26,434 nucleotides of DNA from DATLCI01 sp046714215 (GTDB taxonomy: Bacteria > Acidobacteriota > Terriglobia > Terriglobales > Acidobacteriaceae): positions 1-26,434 of the forward strand of contig JBKKBM010000128.1 of assembly GCA_046714215.1 (NCBI GenBank). Reading direction: 5' to 3'. Numbering within the stretch: position 1 is the stretch's first letter; each line of letters starts with the position of its first letter. Under the pieces are notes generated by a model. That model saw only the letters and a program-made list of their open reading frames with translations, did not search any database and had not been told where the DNA came from. A program made the position numbers and the translations under genes. Below are positions 1 through 7,678 of this stretch, in pieces.

Positions 1-451
1 TCCTCGCTCTGATAAGGTTGGACGCGTGCCGAGTTCGCTAGTCCAGAACGGATCAGCCTGACCATAAACCCTTTAGAATCATGGATCGGCGTTTAGAACC
101 ATGGACTTAGAAAATTTTGCCTCGTAACCAACTGATTCCAATGGACCAGCCAAAAGGGGGAGGGGGAGTCAGTTACAGAATAGTTAACCCATTAGGCCGG
201 CGAACTGTGCCGCTAAACCTTTGATTCTAAGGAACTTGACCTCTAACCTCGTTGGAATCTAGAACTTGAGACAACTCGCTGATTCCAAAGAACTTGCAAA
301 AATAAAAGTGGGGGGCGATTTAGCCAAGAGTGTTGGGGCATCAACGGATCCAGCCAGAAACGGCCGGGGAAACGAAACGGGCCGGGCAACGGAGCAACGG
401 GATCGGGCAGCGGGCAACGCACAACGGAAAACGGTCTCGCCAAATGCTCGG
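1..451. other. Gene-free leader upstream of alr with degenerate direct repeats
   Basis: I see no convincing gene in this stretch; the frames open across it have no family resemblance. It is less GC-rich than the surrounding genes at its left end and carries short repeats. TTTAGAATCATGGA (72-85) recurs as TTTAGAACCATGGA (92-105), a 20-bp period. GATTCTAAGGAACTTGA (223-239), a shorter related copy at 254-269, and GATTCCAAAGAACTTGC (281-297) form a second family with a period near 29 bp. Towards alr (about 385-432) the sequence turns into CAACGG-rich imperfect repeats. No terminator or RNA gene could be recognised. Confidence 0.6.
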
Positions 452-457
452 TATAAT
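452..457 (+). promoter_or_regulatory. Putative -10 box for alr
   Basis: A perfect TATAAT lies 42 nt before the chosen alr start, implying a leader of about 35 nt. No good -35 is visible at the usual spacing. It supports starting alr at 500 rather than at the upstream in-frame codons, which would precede this promoter. Confidence 0.55.
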
Positions 458-499
458 CGCTCCCGCTCGCCATCCCTGCTGGAAGCCTTCGGAAGGCGT

Positions 500-1648
500 A
501 TGACCGGTCGTCCCACATGGGCGGAGATCTCTCTCACCACGCTTCGCCACAACTACTCCACCATCCGCGACTACGTGGCCCCGGACGCCGTGGTCTGTGC
601 CGTGGTCAAGGCCAACGCCTATGGACACGGCGCTCCCGCCTGCGCCAAGGCCTTGCAGTCAGAAGGCGCCAAGTGGTTTGCCGTCACGTCAGTCGAAGAG
701 GGGATCGAACTCCGGCAAGCCGGCATCCGCGGACGCATCCTCTTACTCAGCGGATTCTGGCGCGGCCAGGAAGAAGCCGTCATCGAGCATAGCCTCACTC
801 CGGCCATCTGGGATTGGAACCACATTGAGTTGCTGGAGAATGCGGCGGAGAAGATGGACAAGGCGCCGCAATCCGTCGCCGTCCATCTGAAAGTGGACAC
901 CGGCATGGCCCGCCTCGGGACCCCCATAGCTGATCTTCCCGCCATGATCCAGGCGCTGCAAGCGGCCAACTTCGTGATGCTGGAAGGCATGTTCTCGCAT
1001 CTGGCTTCAGCCGATGTGGTCGACGGCCCCGAGTGCCCGGCGCAGATGGTCCGCTATGACGACGCCGTGAAGTCCGTCACCGCCAGCGGACTCGCGCCCC
1101 TCTATTTCCATCTCGCTAACAGCGCCGCCATCATGACTCGCGAAGGTTCGTGGAAGAACATGGTCCGCCCGGGCATCTCGCTCTACGGTTACTACTTGCC
1201 CTTCATGTCTGTGATCGACGGATATTCCGGCCACACGCCTGACCTCCCGGTAAAACCCGTGCTCGAGTGGAAGACCCGCATCATCTCGTTGCGCGATGTG
1301 GGCGCGCGTCAGGCTCTGGGCTACAACGCGGCTTACATCACGCAAGCCCCGGCGCGGATCGCCGCACTGCCCGTCGGCTATGGCGACGGCTTAAGCCGCC
1401 AGCTCTCCAATCGTGGACGCGTCATCGTCCGCGGCGACTTCGCCAACATCGTCGGCAACGTCTCCATGGACATCACCCTCATCGATGTCACCGGCCTGCC
1501 CGTGGATGTGGGCGATGAGGTCATCCTCATCGGCGAATCCGGTAAGCGCTCCATCACTGCATGGGACCATGCCGGCCACGCCCAGACCATTCCTTACGAG
1601 ATCCTCTGCAACATTTCCGCGCGCGTACCCCGCGTCTACATTGACTGA
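500..1648 (+). CDS. alr: Alanine racemase
   Basis: PLP-dependent interconversion of L- and D-alanine, supplying D-Ala for peptidoglycan in the cytoplasm. The 382-aa product has the usual length. The PLP-lysine motif VVKANAYGHG lies near the N-terminus (K37). Typical family blocks follow: HLKVDTGMARLG, FSHLASAD, HLANSAA, MVRPGISLYGY, and the C-terminal LPVGYGDGLSR and GNVSMD segments. The reading frame is open upstream to 266, but that part is low-complexity (Arg/Asn/Gly-rich) and resembles no alr. The ATG at 500 begins the conserved TWAEISLTTLRHN fold and follows both a TATAAT box and a GGAAGG ribosome site, although the spacing of the latter is short (3 nt). It stands alone; the next gene begins 360 nt downstream behind its own promoter. 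Confidence 0.95.
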   Translation: MTGRPTWAEISLTTLRHNYSTIRDYVAPDAVVCAVVKANAYGHGAPACAKALQSEGAKWFAVTSVEEGIELRQAGIRGRILLLSGFWRGQEEAVIEHSLTPAIWDWNHIELLENAAEKMDKAPQSVAVHLKVDTGMARLGTPIADLPAMIQALQAANFVMLEGMFSHLASADVVDGPECPAQMVRYDDAVKSVTASGLAPLYFHLANSAAIMTREGSWKNMVRPGISLYGYYLPFMSVIDGYSGHTPDLPVKPVLEWKTRIISLRDVGARQALGYNAAYITQAPARIAALPVGYGDGLSRQLSNRGRVIVRGDFANIVGNVSMDITLIDVTGLPVDVGDEVILIGESGKRSITAWDHAGHAQTIPYEILCNISARVPRVYID

Positions 1649-1951
1649 AAGGACGAGCGATAACCAAAGTTAAATACGACGAGAAAAAAATACTGCACGA
1701 CCATTTAGGTCTAGTAACTACATTGCTACTTAACAACCGAGTTACTAAGCGCTGCATCTTAATCCCCGAATACGGACACAACCGCCGTCCCCACGGTCTA
1801 TCACTGCGTTGTGCAGGCGCTGGATTCGGCTGAGGTTCTGTTCTGCGCCCAGTCTTATACCTTTGGAAGAAGCGGAAGAGATGGCGCTCCAGTTCATCCG
1901 TGAACTGAAAGGCGAGATCGCGTAGTCGCCTAAGCCAGCCGCTGCCCAAAC
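1649..1951. other. Intergenic stretch, possible decayed coding remnant
   Basis: No intact gene is visible. The left half is AT-richer than its surroundings (for example the A-run at 1683-1689). Around 1856-1925 one plus frame reads a helix-like tail ending PLEEAEEMALQFIRELKGEIA then stop, which looks protein-like, but no start codon or recognisable upstream part was found. It may be the 3' end of a lost gene or chance. Confidence 0.3.
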
Positions 1952-1980
1952 TAGACACTTCCCGCGCGCTTTTCTACACT
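1952..1980 (+). promoter_or_regulatory. Sigma70-type promoter for the alpha/beta hydrolase
   Basis: TAGACA (1952-1957, five of six to TTGACA), exactly 17 bp, then TACACT (1975-1980). This is one of the two promoters in the window with both hexamers close to consensus; the other is at HU. Transcription would start about 21 nt before the GTG start at 2009. Confidence 0.65.
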
Positions 1981-2008
1981 GAAGAGAAGCACCTCATCTC
2001 AGTCCTCA

Positions 2009-3124
2009 GTGAACCAGCGCACGGGAGCCGTCATCCGCAGACTCTATTCCAAGTACATGTTCGATTGGGAGGAGCGCCTCACCACGCGGGACAACAATCG
2101 CGTGATCCGTCCCTTCGCCTGGGGTGAGGAATGGACTTCGAAGTGGCCCATGGTGGACAGGACGGCGCAAGGAGCCGTTCCGCCGCCGGATGCTGAAGCG
2201 GATGCGCACGAGAGATTTTTCTTGGATCTGAACCAGCGCATCGTCGCGCAGAGCGACGACTTCTTCGCCTATGTGCCGCCGTCAGACTTTCAACTCTCTA
2301 CCCGAGTGCTGCCGGGCGAGCGCGAGGCCACGCATCTGCTGGAATTCACATCTCCCGTGATCACGCCGCATCCCGTCAACAACATCGCTTCCGCGCGGTG
2401 GTATCCGGCCAAGCAGCATAATAAGAAGGCCGTCGTGCTGCTGCCGCATTGGAATTCGAAGCCGCACAGCTACATCGCTCTGTGCAAGATCCTCGCCAAG
2501 TTGGGTCTTTCCACGCTGCGCCTGAGCTTGCCGTATCACGACCGTCGCCTGCCGGCGGACACGCAGCGCTCTGACTATGCGGTGTCGGCGAACATCGGAC
2601 GCACCATCGACGCCACCCGCCAGGCCGTCATCGATACACGTGCCGCCCTCGATTGGCTGGAGTCGATGGGTTATGAAGAGTTTGGCATCGTCGGCACCAG
2701 CCTAGGCTCGTGCTACGCCTTCCTCGCCAGCGCGCACGATGACCGCATCAAGGTCAATGCCTTTAACCATGCCTCCACTTACTTCGCCGACGTCGTCTGG
2801 ACGGGCCAATCCACCCGCCACGTCAGGGCCGGCATCGAGCCGGTGATGGATCTCGAACGCCTGCGCCAGGTCTGGGGCGCCATCAGTCCCATGAATTACT
2901 TCCACAAATTCGCGGAGAAGCAGAAAAAGATGCTGGTCATCTACGCGACCTACGACCTGACCTTCCTGCCTGAATATTCCAAGCAGGTGATCGCGCAGTT
3001 CGCCGCGCATCGCATCGATCACCAGGTGAAAGTGCTGCCCTGCGGGCACTACTCGACCGGCGAGACGCCCTTCAAGTTTATGGATGGATGGTGGATCGGG
3101 AAATTCCTGAAGACGGCGCTGTAG
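2009..3124 (+). CDS. Alpha/beta hydrolase, possibly ABHD18/DUF2048-like
   Basis: A 371-aa protein with an alpha/beta-hydrolase fold. The nucleophile elbow is GTSLGS (S231, fitting GxSxG). D316 in YATYDLTF and H347 in CGHYS are plausible partners for the catalytic triad. Strand beta3-like text AVVLLPHWNSK and the block LSLPYHDRRLP resemble the LPxYGxRxP region of the DUF2048/ABHD18 group, but I assign that only tentatively; the substrate is unknown. There is no signal peptide, so it is probably cytoplasmic. The start is GTG at 2009, behind a good promoter; the in-frame ATG at 2057 (residue 17) is an alternative. The gene is monocistronic and converges on the enoyl-CoA hydratase. Confidence 0.8.
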   Translation: MNQRTGAVIRRLYSKYMFDWEERLTTRDNNRVIRPFAWGEEWTSKWPMVDRTAQGAVPPPDAEADAHERFFLDLNQRIVAQSDDFFAYVPPSDFQLSTRVLPGEREATHLLEFTSPVITPHPVNNIASARWYPAKQHNKKAVVLLPHWNSKPHSYIALCKILAKLGLSTLRLSLPYHDRRLPADTQRSDYAVSANIGRTIDATRQAVIDTRAALDWLESMGYEEFGIVGTSLGSCYAFLASAHDDRIKVNAFNHASTYFADVVWTGQSTRHVRAGIEPVMDLERLRQVWGAISPMNYFHKFAEKQKKMLVIYATYDLTFLPEYSKQVIAQFAAHRIDHQVKVLPCGHYSTGETPFKFMDGWWIGKFLKTAL

Positions 3125-3134
3125 GGAAGTTCGT

Positions 3135-3338
3135 TAACCCCAGAGAGCACGAGTTTCACAGAGAAGCCCCAAAAGGTGACTCTGGATGTCTTTCGCTAGG
3201 TAACCTATTCGATTTTCATTGCAGCCCACGCTTTTTGTAGCAACTCTGTTTCAGGAGAACTACTTCAAAATCTCTTCGCGCATTAAGTCCAGTTTTAGTT
3301 GTAACTCATCTCTGCGGACTCTGTGTTCTCTGTGGTTA
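3135..3338. repeat. 204-bp interval bounded by imperfect 30-bp inverted repeats
   Basis: The left end (3135-3164) begins TAACCCCAGAGAGCAC. The right end (3309-3338), read on the minus strand, begins TAACCACAGAGAACAC. Over 30 bp the two ends agree at 22 positions. The interval fills the gap between two convergent stop codons almost exactly and contains no open frame worth reporting. The ends belong to the dispersed CCACAGAG-type repeat seen elsewhere in the window. It could be a miniature mobile element, or two oppositely oriented copies of a simple intergenic repeat. Confidence 0.5.
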
Positions 3339-3352
3339 AAGAGTAAAAGCCG

Positions 3353-4156
3353 CTACTTGTTCTTCCACACCGGCTTGCGCTTCTCCAGCACCGCCCGGAT
3401 GCCTTCCTGCACATCTTCCAGCGCTTGCAGCTGATTCAGGTAGATGTCCTGCGATTTCTTCATCGCCTCATCGAGCGGGACACCCTGCGAACTGCTGATT
3501 ACTTTCTTCGTCACTTCCAGCACCGGGCCGCTGAACTCACCGATTTTGTTGATGATGCCTTCCACTACCGTATTCAATTGAGCTTCCGGCACCACCTTGT
3601 TCACGAAGCCGAGTTGATGGGCTTCTTCCGCGCTGAGCGCTTCGCCGGTGAGGATAAGTTCATACGTCTTCTTCGGCCCGATCATCTGCGGCAGCATCAC
3701 GCAGGCGAATGGGGGAAAGACTCCGAGCTTCACTTCGGGCTGCGCAAACTTCGCATTCGGCGTGGCGATGACCATGTCCCCGAAGGCGACCAGCTCCGAC
3801 CCCGCGCCTACGGCCGGCCCGTTCACCACCACGACCAGCGGCTTTGAGATCTCGCGAATAGCACGGAAGACGCGGTTGAAGGCGTCCAGTGTCTGGAATA
3901 CGCGGTCAGCTTTGGAATCTTCCAGGGAGATGCCGGCGGAGAACATCTTTTGTGACGATGTCACCAATATGGCCTTGATATCGGCGCGGCTGCTCAACCC
4001 TTCGATGGCCTCGGCGATCTCGACCATCATGGGAACCGTCAGCACGTTGTACGGCGGATGGTGGAGCGTGAGCCGCGCGATGTACGTGGAGGTGTCGAAC
4101 TGGATGAACTTAAAGCCTGCGGGGGCGGTCGTGGTTCCGTCGGTGGCCGATGCCAT
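3353..4156 (-). CDS. Enoyl-CoA hydratase/isomerase (crotonase) family protein
   Basis: A 267-aa crotonase-superfamily enzyme acting on acyl-CoA thioesters in the cytoplasm. The oxyanion-hole segment is FSAGISLED (around residues 72-80). Both catalytic acids of enoyl-CoA hydratases appear present: E121 in GAGSELVAFGD and E141 in AKFAQPEVKLGVFPP. The run PEVKLGVFPPFA recalls cyclohexa-1,5-diene-carbonyl-CoA hydratases, but a general fatty-acid or aromatic-acid role is equally possible. About 15 residues precede the usual first strand. The start ATG at 4156 follows GAGGTG, a clear ribosome site. It is divergent from rpiB and has no beta-oxidation neighbours, so context does not refine the substrate. 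Confidence 0.85.
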   Translation of the reverse strand: MASATDGTTTAPAGFKFIQFDTSTYIARLTLHHPPYNVLTVPMMVEIAEAIEGLSSRADIKAILVTSSQKMFSAGISLEDSKADRVFQTLDAFNRVFRAIREISKPLVVVVNGPAVGAGSELVAFGDMVIATPNAKFAQPEVKLGVFPPFACVMLPQMIGPKKTYELILTGEALSAEEAHQLGFVNKVVPEAQLNTVVEGIINKIGEFSGPVLEVTKKVISSSQGVPLDEAMKKSQDIYLNQLQALEDVQEGIRAVLEKRKPVWKNK

Positions 4157-4292
4157 ATTTCACCTCATGGGACGCTGCGTACACAAAAGTCGTATTCAAA
4201 AAAGCTGGCTGGGGACGTGATTATCCGATGAATTAGGCCCCCAATACAAGAGCGGTCTCGAGGCGGGGTTTTTAGCGCCCAGCGCGTCGCGA

Positions 4293-4298
4293 TACAAT
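4293..4298 (+). promoter_or_regulatory. Putative -10 box for rpiB, start-proximal
   Basis: TACAAT ends only 7 nt before the rpiB ATG, with no Shine-Dalgarno between them. If used, the mRNA would begin at or next to the start codon. No consensus -35 is evident. Confidence 0.45.
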
Positions 4299-4305
4299 CC
4301 TATAC

Positions 4306-4770
4306 ATGAAGATCGCCATCGGGGCCGACCACGCCGGTTTTGAACTGAAGGAAAAGGTCAAAAAGTACCTGCTGAAACAAGGGGTCGAGGTCGACGACCT
4401 GGGCACCAACAGCAGCGAGTCCGTGGATTATCCGGATTACGCGGTGAAGGTTGCCCACGAAGTGGCCGCCCATAAAGTGACGTATGGCGTATTAGTCTGC
4501 GGCAGCGGTATCGGCATGGCCATCACCGCGAACAAGGTGACAGGCATCCGCGCCACCACCGCCACCACGGAGCAAGAGGCGCAACTGAGCCGCGAGCACA
4601 ATGACGCGAACGTGCTTGCCATCGGCGCGCGGCTGGTGAAGGATGACCAGGCAGTGAAGATCGTTGACAGCTTTCTGAAGTCATCCTTCGCGCACGGCCG
4701 GCATGAACAGCGCGTCGCCAAGATCGAGATGATCGAACGCGATGAAGCGCGAGCAGCGGGCAAGAAATAG
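4306..4770 (+). CDS. rpiB: Ribose 5-phosphate isomerase B
   Basis: Interconverts ribose 5-phosphate and ribulose 5-phosphate in the non-oxidative pentose phosphate pathway. The 154-aa product has the normal LacAB/RpiB length. It begins MKIAIGADHAGFELK (D8-H9 phosphate/substrate segment), carries the active-site cysteine in VCGSGIGMAITANKV (C65), and has the SREHNDANVLAIGARL block (H98-N99-D100). Some family members act on allose 6-phosphate instead; no allose genes are nearby. It is followed after 25 nt by glyA, so the two are probably co-transcribed, a common pairing in bacteria. The start is fixed by the family N-terminus and by the -10-like box just upstream. Confidence 0.95.
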   Translation: MKIAIGADHAGFELKEKVKKYLLKQGVEVDDLGTNSSESVDYPDYAVKVAHEVAAHKVTYGVLVCGSGIGMAITANKVTGIRATTATTEQEAQLSREHNDANVLAIGARLVKDDQAVKIVDSFLKSSFAHGRHEQRVAKIEMIERDEARAAGKK

Positions 4771-4795
4771 GTCGACCAGAACCCAGAAGGAGTTT

Positions 4796-6082
4796 ATGCC
4801 GGACCAGAACCGTATGTCGGTGCCGCTTGCCGCGGCTGATCCTGACGTTGCCGCCGCGGTGGACGCCGAAGAGGTCCGCCAGCACGACGGCTTGGAAATG
4901 ATCGCCTCGGAGAACTTCGTCAGCGAGGCGGTCCTGGAAGCTGCCGGCTCGGTCTTCACCAACAAATATGCGGAAGGGTACCCGGGCAAGCGCTACTACG
5001 GCGGCTGCGAGTTCAGCGATTTCATCGAGAACCTGGCGCGCGACCGCGCCAAGCAACTCTTTGGCGCGGAACACGCCAACGTTCAGCCCCATTCCGGATC
5101 TTCTGCCAACATGGCCGCCTATTCCTCCGTGCTGAAACCGGGCGACACCATCCTCGGACTCAACCTTGCCCATGGCGGCCACCTCACCCACGGCCATCCC
5201 CTGAACTTTTCCGGCAAGGTATATAAGGTGGCGGCGTACGGGGTGCGCAAAGACACGGAAGTCATTGATTACGACGAACTCGAAGCCATCGCCGAGCGGG
5301 AACGGCCCAAGATGATCATCGGGGGCGGCAGCGCCTACGCCCGCATCTTCGATTTTCCCCGGATGCGAGCCATCGCCGACAAAGTCAGTGCTCTCCTACT
5401 CGTCGACATGGCCCACTTTGCCGGGCTGGTCGCAGGAGGAGTGCATCCATCGCCGGTGCCGCACGCCCACATCGTGACCACTACTACGCACAAGACGCTG
5501 CGCGGACCGCGCGCCGGCATGATCCTGAGCAAGCAGGAATTCGCCAAAGAGATCGATAAGAATGTTTTTCCCGGCGCCCAGGGTGGGCCGCTCGTCCACA
5601 TCATGGCCGCGAAGGCGGTCTGCTTCGGGGAAGCGCTACGCCCGGAATTCAAAGATTATGCCAAGCAAGTGGTCGCCAATGCCAAGGTGCTGGCGGCATC
5701 ACTGATGGAGCACGGCTACCGCGTGGTCTCCGGCGGCACTGACACTCATCTCATGCTGGTCGATGTCTTCGCCAAAGGCATGCTGGGTAGCGAAGCTGAG
5801 AACGCGCTCGGACTCGCCGGCATCACCGTGAATAAGAACGCCATTCCCTTTGACGTGAATCCGCCGATGAAGCCCAGCGGTATCCGTATCGGTTCGCCCG
5901 CTTTGACCACCCGCGGGATGAAGGAAGCCGAGATGAAGACCATCGCCCAATGGATCGCCTCTGCCCTCGACCATCGCAACGAGGAAGCCAAGCTGGCGAC
6001 CATCCGCAAGCAGGTGGCGGAACTCTGCGAAGCCTTTCCGCTGTATGCCACCCGGCGCGCCAAGCTGGCGGTCACCCGCTAG
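4796..6082 (+). CDS. glyA: Serine hydroxymethyltransferase
   Basis: PLP enzyme converting serine plus tetrahydrofolate to glycine plus 5,10-methylene-THF, the main one-carbon source in the cytoplasm. At 428 aa it has the family length. Visible motifs: MIASENFVS, YAEGYPGKRYYGG, NVQPHSGSSAN, the cofactor-binding DMAHFAGLVA, and the PLP-lysine block TTTTHKTLRGPR (K233). The frame opens 18 codons earlier, but the ATG at 4796 is preceded by AAGGAG at ideal spacing and matches the family start. It is the second gene of an rpiB-glyA unit. Downstream, a 5-bp AGGGA/TCCCT hairpin (about 6084-6098) is too weak to call a terminator. Confidence 0.96.
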   Translation: MPDQNRMSVPLAAADPDVAAAVDAEEVRQHDGLEMIASENFVSEAVLEAAGSVFTNKYAEGYPGKRYYGGCEFSDFIENLARDRAKQLFGAEHANVQPHSGSSANMAAYSSVLKPGDTILGLNLAHGGHLTHGHPLNFSGKVYKVAAYGVRKDTEVIDYDELEAIAERERPKMIIGGGSAYARIFDFPRMRAIADKVSALLLVDMAHFAGLVAGGVHPSPVPHAHIVTTTTHKTLRGPRAGMILSKQEFAKEIDKNVFPGAQGGPLVHIMAAKAVCFGEALRPEFKDYAKQVVANAKVLAASLMEHGYRVVSGGTDTHLMLVDVFAKGMLGSEAENALGLAGITVNKNAIPFDVNPPMKPSGIRIGSPALTTRGMKEAEMKTIAQWIASALDHRNEEAKLATIRKQVAELCEAFPLYATRRAKLAVTR

Positions 6083-6237
6083 GCAGGGAAGCCCTCCCTC
6101 GGGGACGGAGAATGACGGAGGCGACGCCGGTTCCCCTGCGACTTTTGCCGGGATAGGTGTTTAATCCTTAGAAGGCACGGTCTCCCCCGCGGTAACATCG
6201 GCCCAACTAGGCAGTCATACCGTTTCGTCTTTATTTC

Positions 6238-7671
6238 ATGGGGAAAGCCGCACTCCAACCCGCGCTCGATCCTTCCGCCGCCGCGCCCCCGCGGCCGGAC
6301 GCGCCCTACTTGGCGGAGAGCCTCTTATTTCGTCTGGTTCTGTCGCTGCTGATCCTCGTCATCCTGTCTGCTTTCGTATTGAAGGGTGTGGCCGCATGGT
6401 CGATCGGTCTGATCTACATCGCCTACGACTCCTGGCTGCTCTGGTACATGGTGCGCTCCAGCCGGCGGTCGGTGAAGCTTTTGGAAGAGACAGTGGTCCC
6501 CGCGGCGGAGCTGCCGCAGATCTCCGTGCTGGTCGCGGCCTACAATGAGTATGTGGTGTTGCCCGACTGCATCGGGGCACTGCGCAATCAAACCGATCCG
6601 CCGGACGAGATCATCATCGTGGACGACGGCTCCAGCGACGATTCCATCGCCCATCTCACCCGCAATTTCCAGGTGGAATTTCCGGACGTCTCAGCTGGCA
6701 CGCCCGCGCTCGGCGTCTCCTTGTTAGAACCCCGCCTAAAAGTCCTTCGCAAGGCCCACTCCGGCAAGGCGGATTCCATGAACCAGGCGTGGCCGCTCGC
6801 GCAGTTTCCCCTCATCGTGACTATCGACGCCGATACCGTCCTCGACCCCGGCGCCATCGCCGCCATGCGCCGAGCCTTCGGCGCCAATCAGGAACTCGCC
6901 GCCGGTTGCGGCGTTCTCACGCCCAAATGCCGCAAGGTATTCGCGGGCAGTTTCTTCGAGTTCTTCCAGAGCTTCGAGTATTATCGCGCGTTCCTCTGGC
7001 GCCTTTCGTGGACCACCTCAGACAGCCTGCTCTTAGTCTCCGGCGCCTTTGCCGCGTACCGGAAGAGTGTTTTGCAAAAGCTGGGCGGTTTTGACGCCCA
7101 CAGCCTCGTCGAAGATTACGACCTCATCTATCGGCTGCATCGCTACGCCGGGGAGCACGGCGAACGCATGCAGGTGCAAGTAGTAAGCGAAGCCCGCGCC
7201 GTTACCGACGCTCCCGCCAGCGTCCGCGCCTTTCTCCATCAGCGCGCCCGGTGGTTCTCCGGCTTTCTCGAAACGCTCTCGCGCAACAGTGACATGGTGG
7301 GCGACGCACGCTTTGGCCGCGTTGGACGCTTCATGCTGCCCATCAAAACCGTGGACACGCTGCTGCCCGTGTACGCCGTGATGGCGGTGGCGGTGCTCGT
7401 GGTGCTGGTCATCGCGGGCGGCGCGATCGATCCCGCGATCCTCTGGGTTCTCGCGCTCAAACTGTTATTCGATCTTGTTTTTCATTGCCGCGCCATCTGG
7501 ACCTATCAGCGCTGGCAGGGCGCCTCCGTGAGCAAGGGCCTGTGGGCGACGTCAGTGATCGCCACCCTGACCGAGCCCTTTGTCTTCCAACTCCTGCGCC
7601 ACACCGGAGCCCTGCTTGGATGGGTGGCGTTCCTTCGCGGCCGCGCCCAATGGGTGCCGCAGCGTGGCTGA
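6238..7671 (+). CDS. Membrane family 2 glycosyltransferase (processive synthase type)
   Basis: A 477-aa inner-membrane glycosyltransferase. Two hydrophobic helices (about residues 30-70) precede a cytoplasmic GT-A domain: SVLVAAYNE, IIIVDDGSSDDS (D129-D130), the metal-binding TIDADTVLD (DAD 197-199), the acceptor-site ED of HSLVEDYDL (292-293) and HQRARWFSG, which supplies QxxRW (Q335-R338-W339). Further hydrophobic helices follow (about 368-395, 400-415, 435-465). This D,D,D,QxxRW set and topology match processive synthases such as PgaC, hyaluronan or cellulose synthases, though single-addition members exist. No PilZ domain is seen. The ATG at 6238 has no strong ribosome site. Seven nt after its stop begins a TPR/beta-barrel protein, which suggests linked polymer synthesis and export. 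The sugar is unknown. Confidence 0.88.
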   Translation: MGKAALQPALDPSAAAPPRPDAPYLAESLLFRLVLSLLILVILSAFVLKGVAAWSIGLIYIAYDSWLLWYMVRSSRRSVKLLEETVVPAAELPQISVLVAAYNEYVVLPDCIGALRNQTDPPDEIIIVDDGSSDDSIAHLTRNFQVEFPDVSAGTPALGVSLLEPRLKVLRKAHSGKADSMNQAWPLAQFPLIVTIDADTVLDPGAIAAMRRAFGANQELAAGCGVLTPKCRKVFAGSFFEFFQSFEYYRAFLWRLSWTTSDSLLLVSGAFAAYRKSVLQKLGGFDAHSLVEDYDLIYRLHRYAGEHGERMQVQVVSEARAVTDAPASVRAFLHQRARWFSGFLETLSRNSDMVGDARFGRVGRFMLPIKTVDTLLPVYAVMAVAVLVVLVIAGGAIDPAILWVLALKLLFDLVFHCRAIWTYQRWQGASVSKGLWATSVIATLTEPFVFQLLRHTGALLGWVAFLRGRAQWVPQRG

Positions 7672-7678
7672 CCGCGGC

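Noticed and set aside
266..499. 78-codon N-terminal extension of alanine racemase
   Set aside because: Low-complexity, unlike the family, and it spans the TATAAT box; the start at 500 is better.
6083..6237. Terminator or riboswitch between glyA and the GT2 gene
   Set aside because: Only a 5-bp hairpin without a T-run; no glycine- or THF-riboswitch core recognised.
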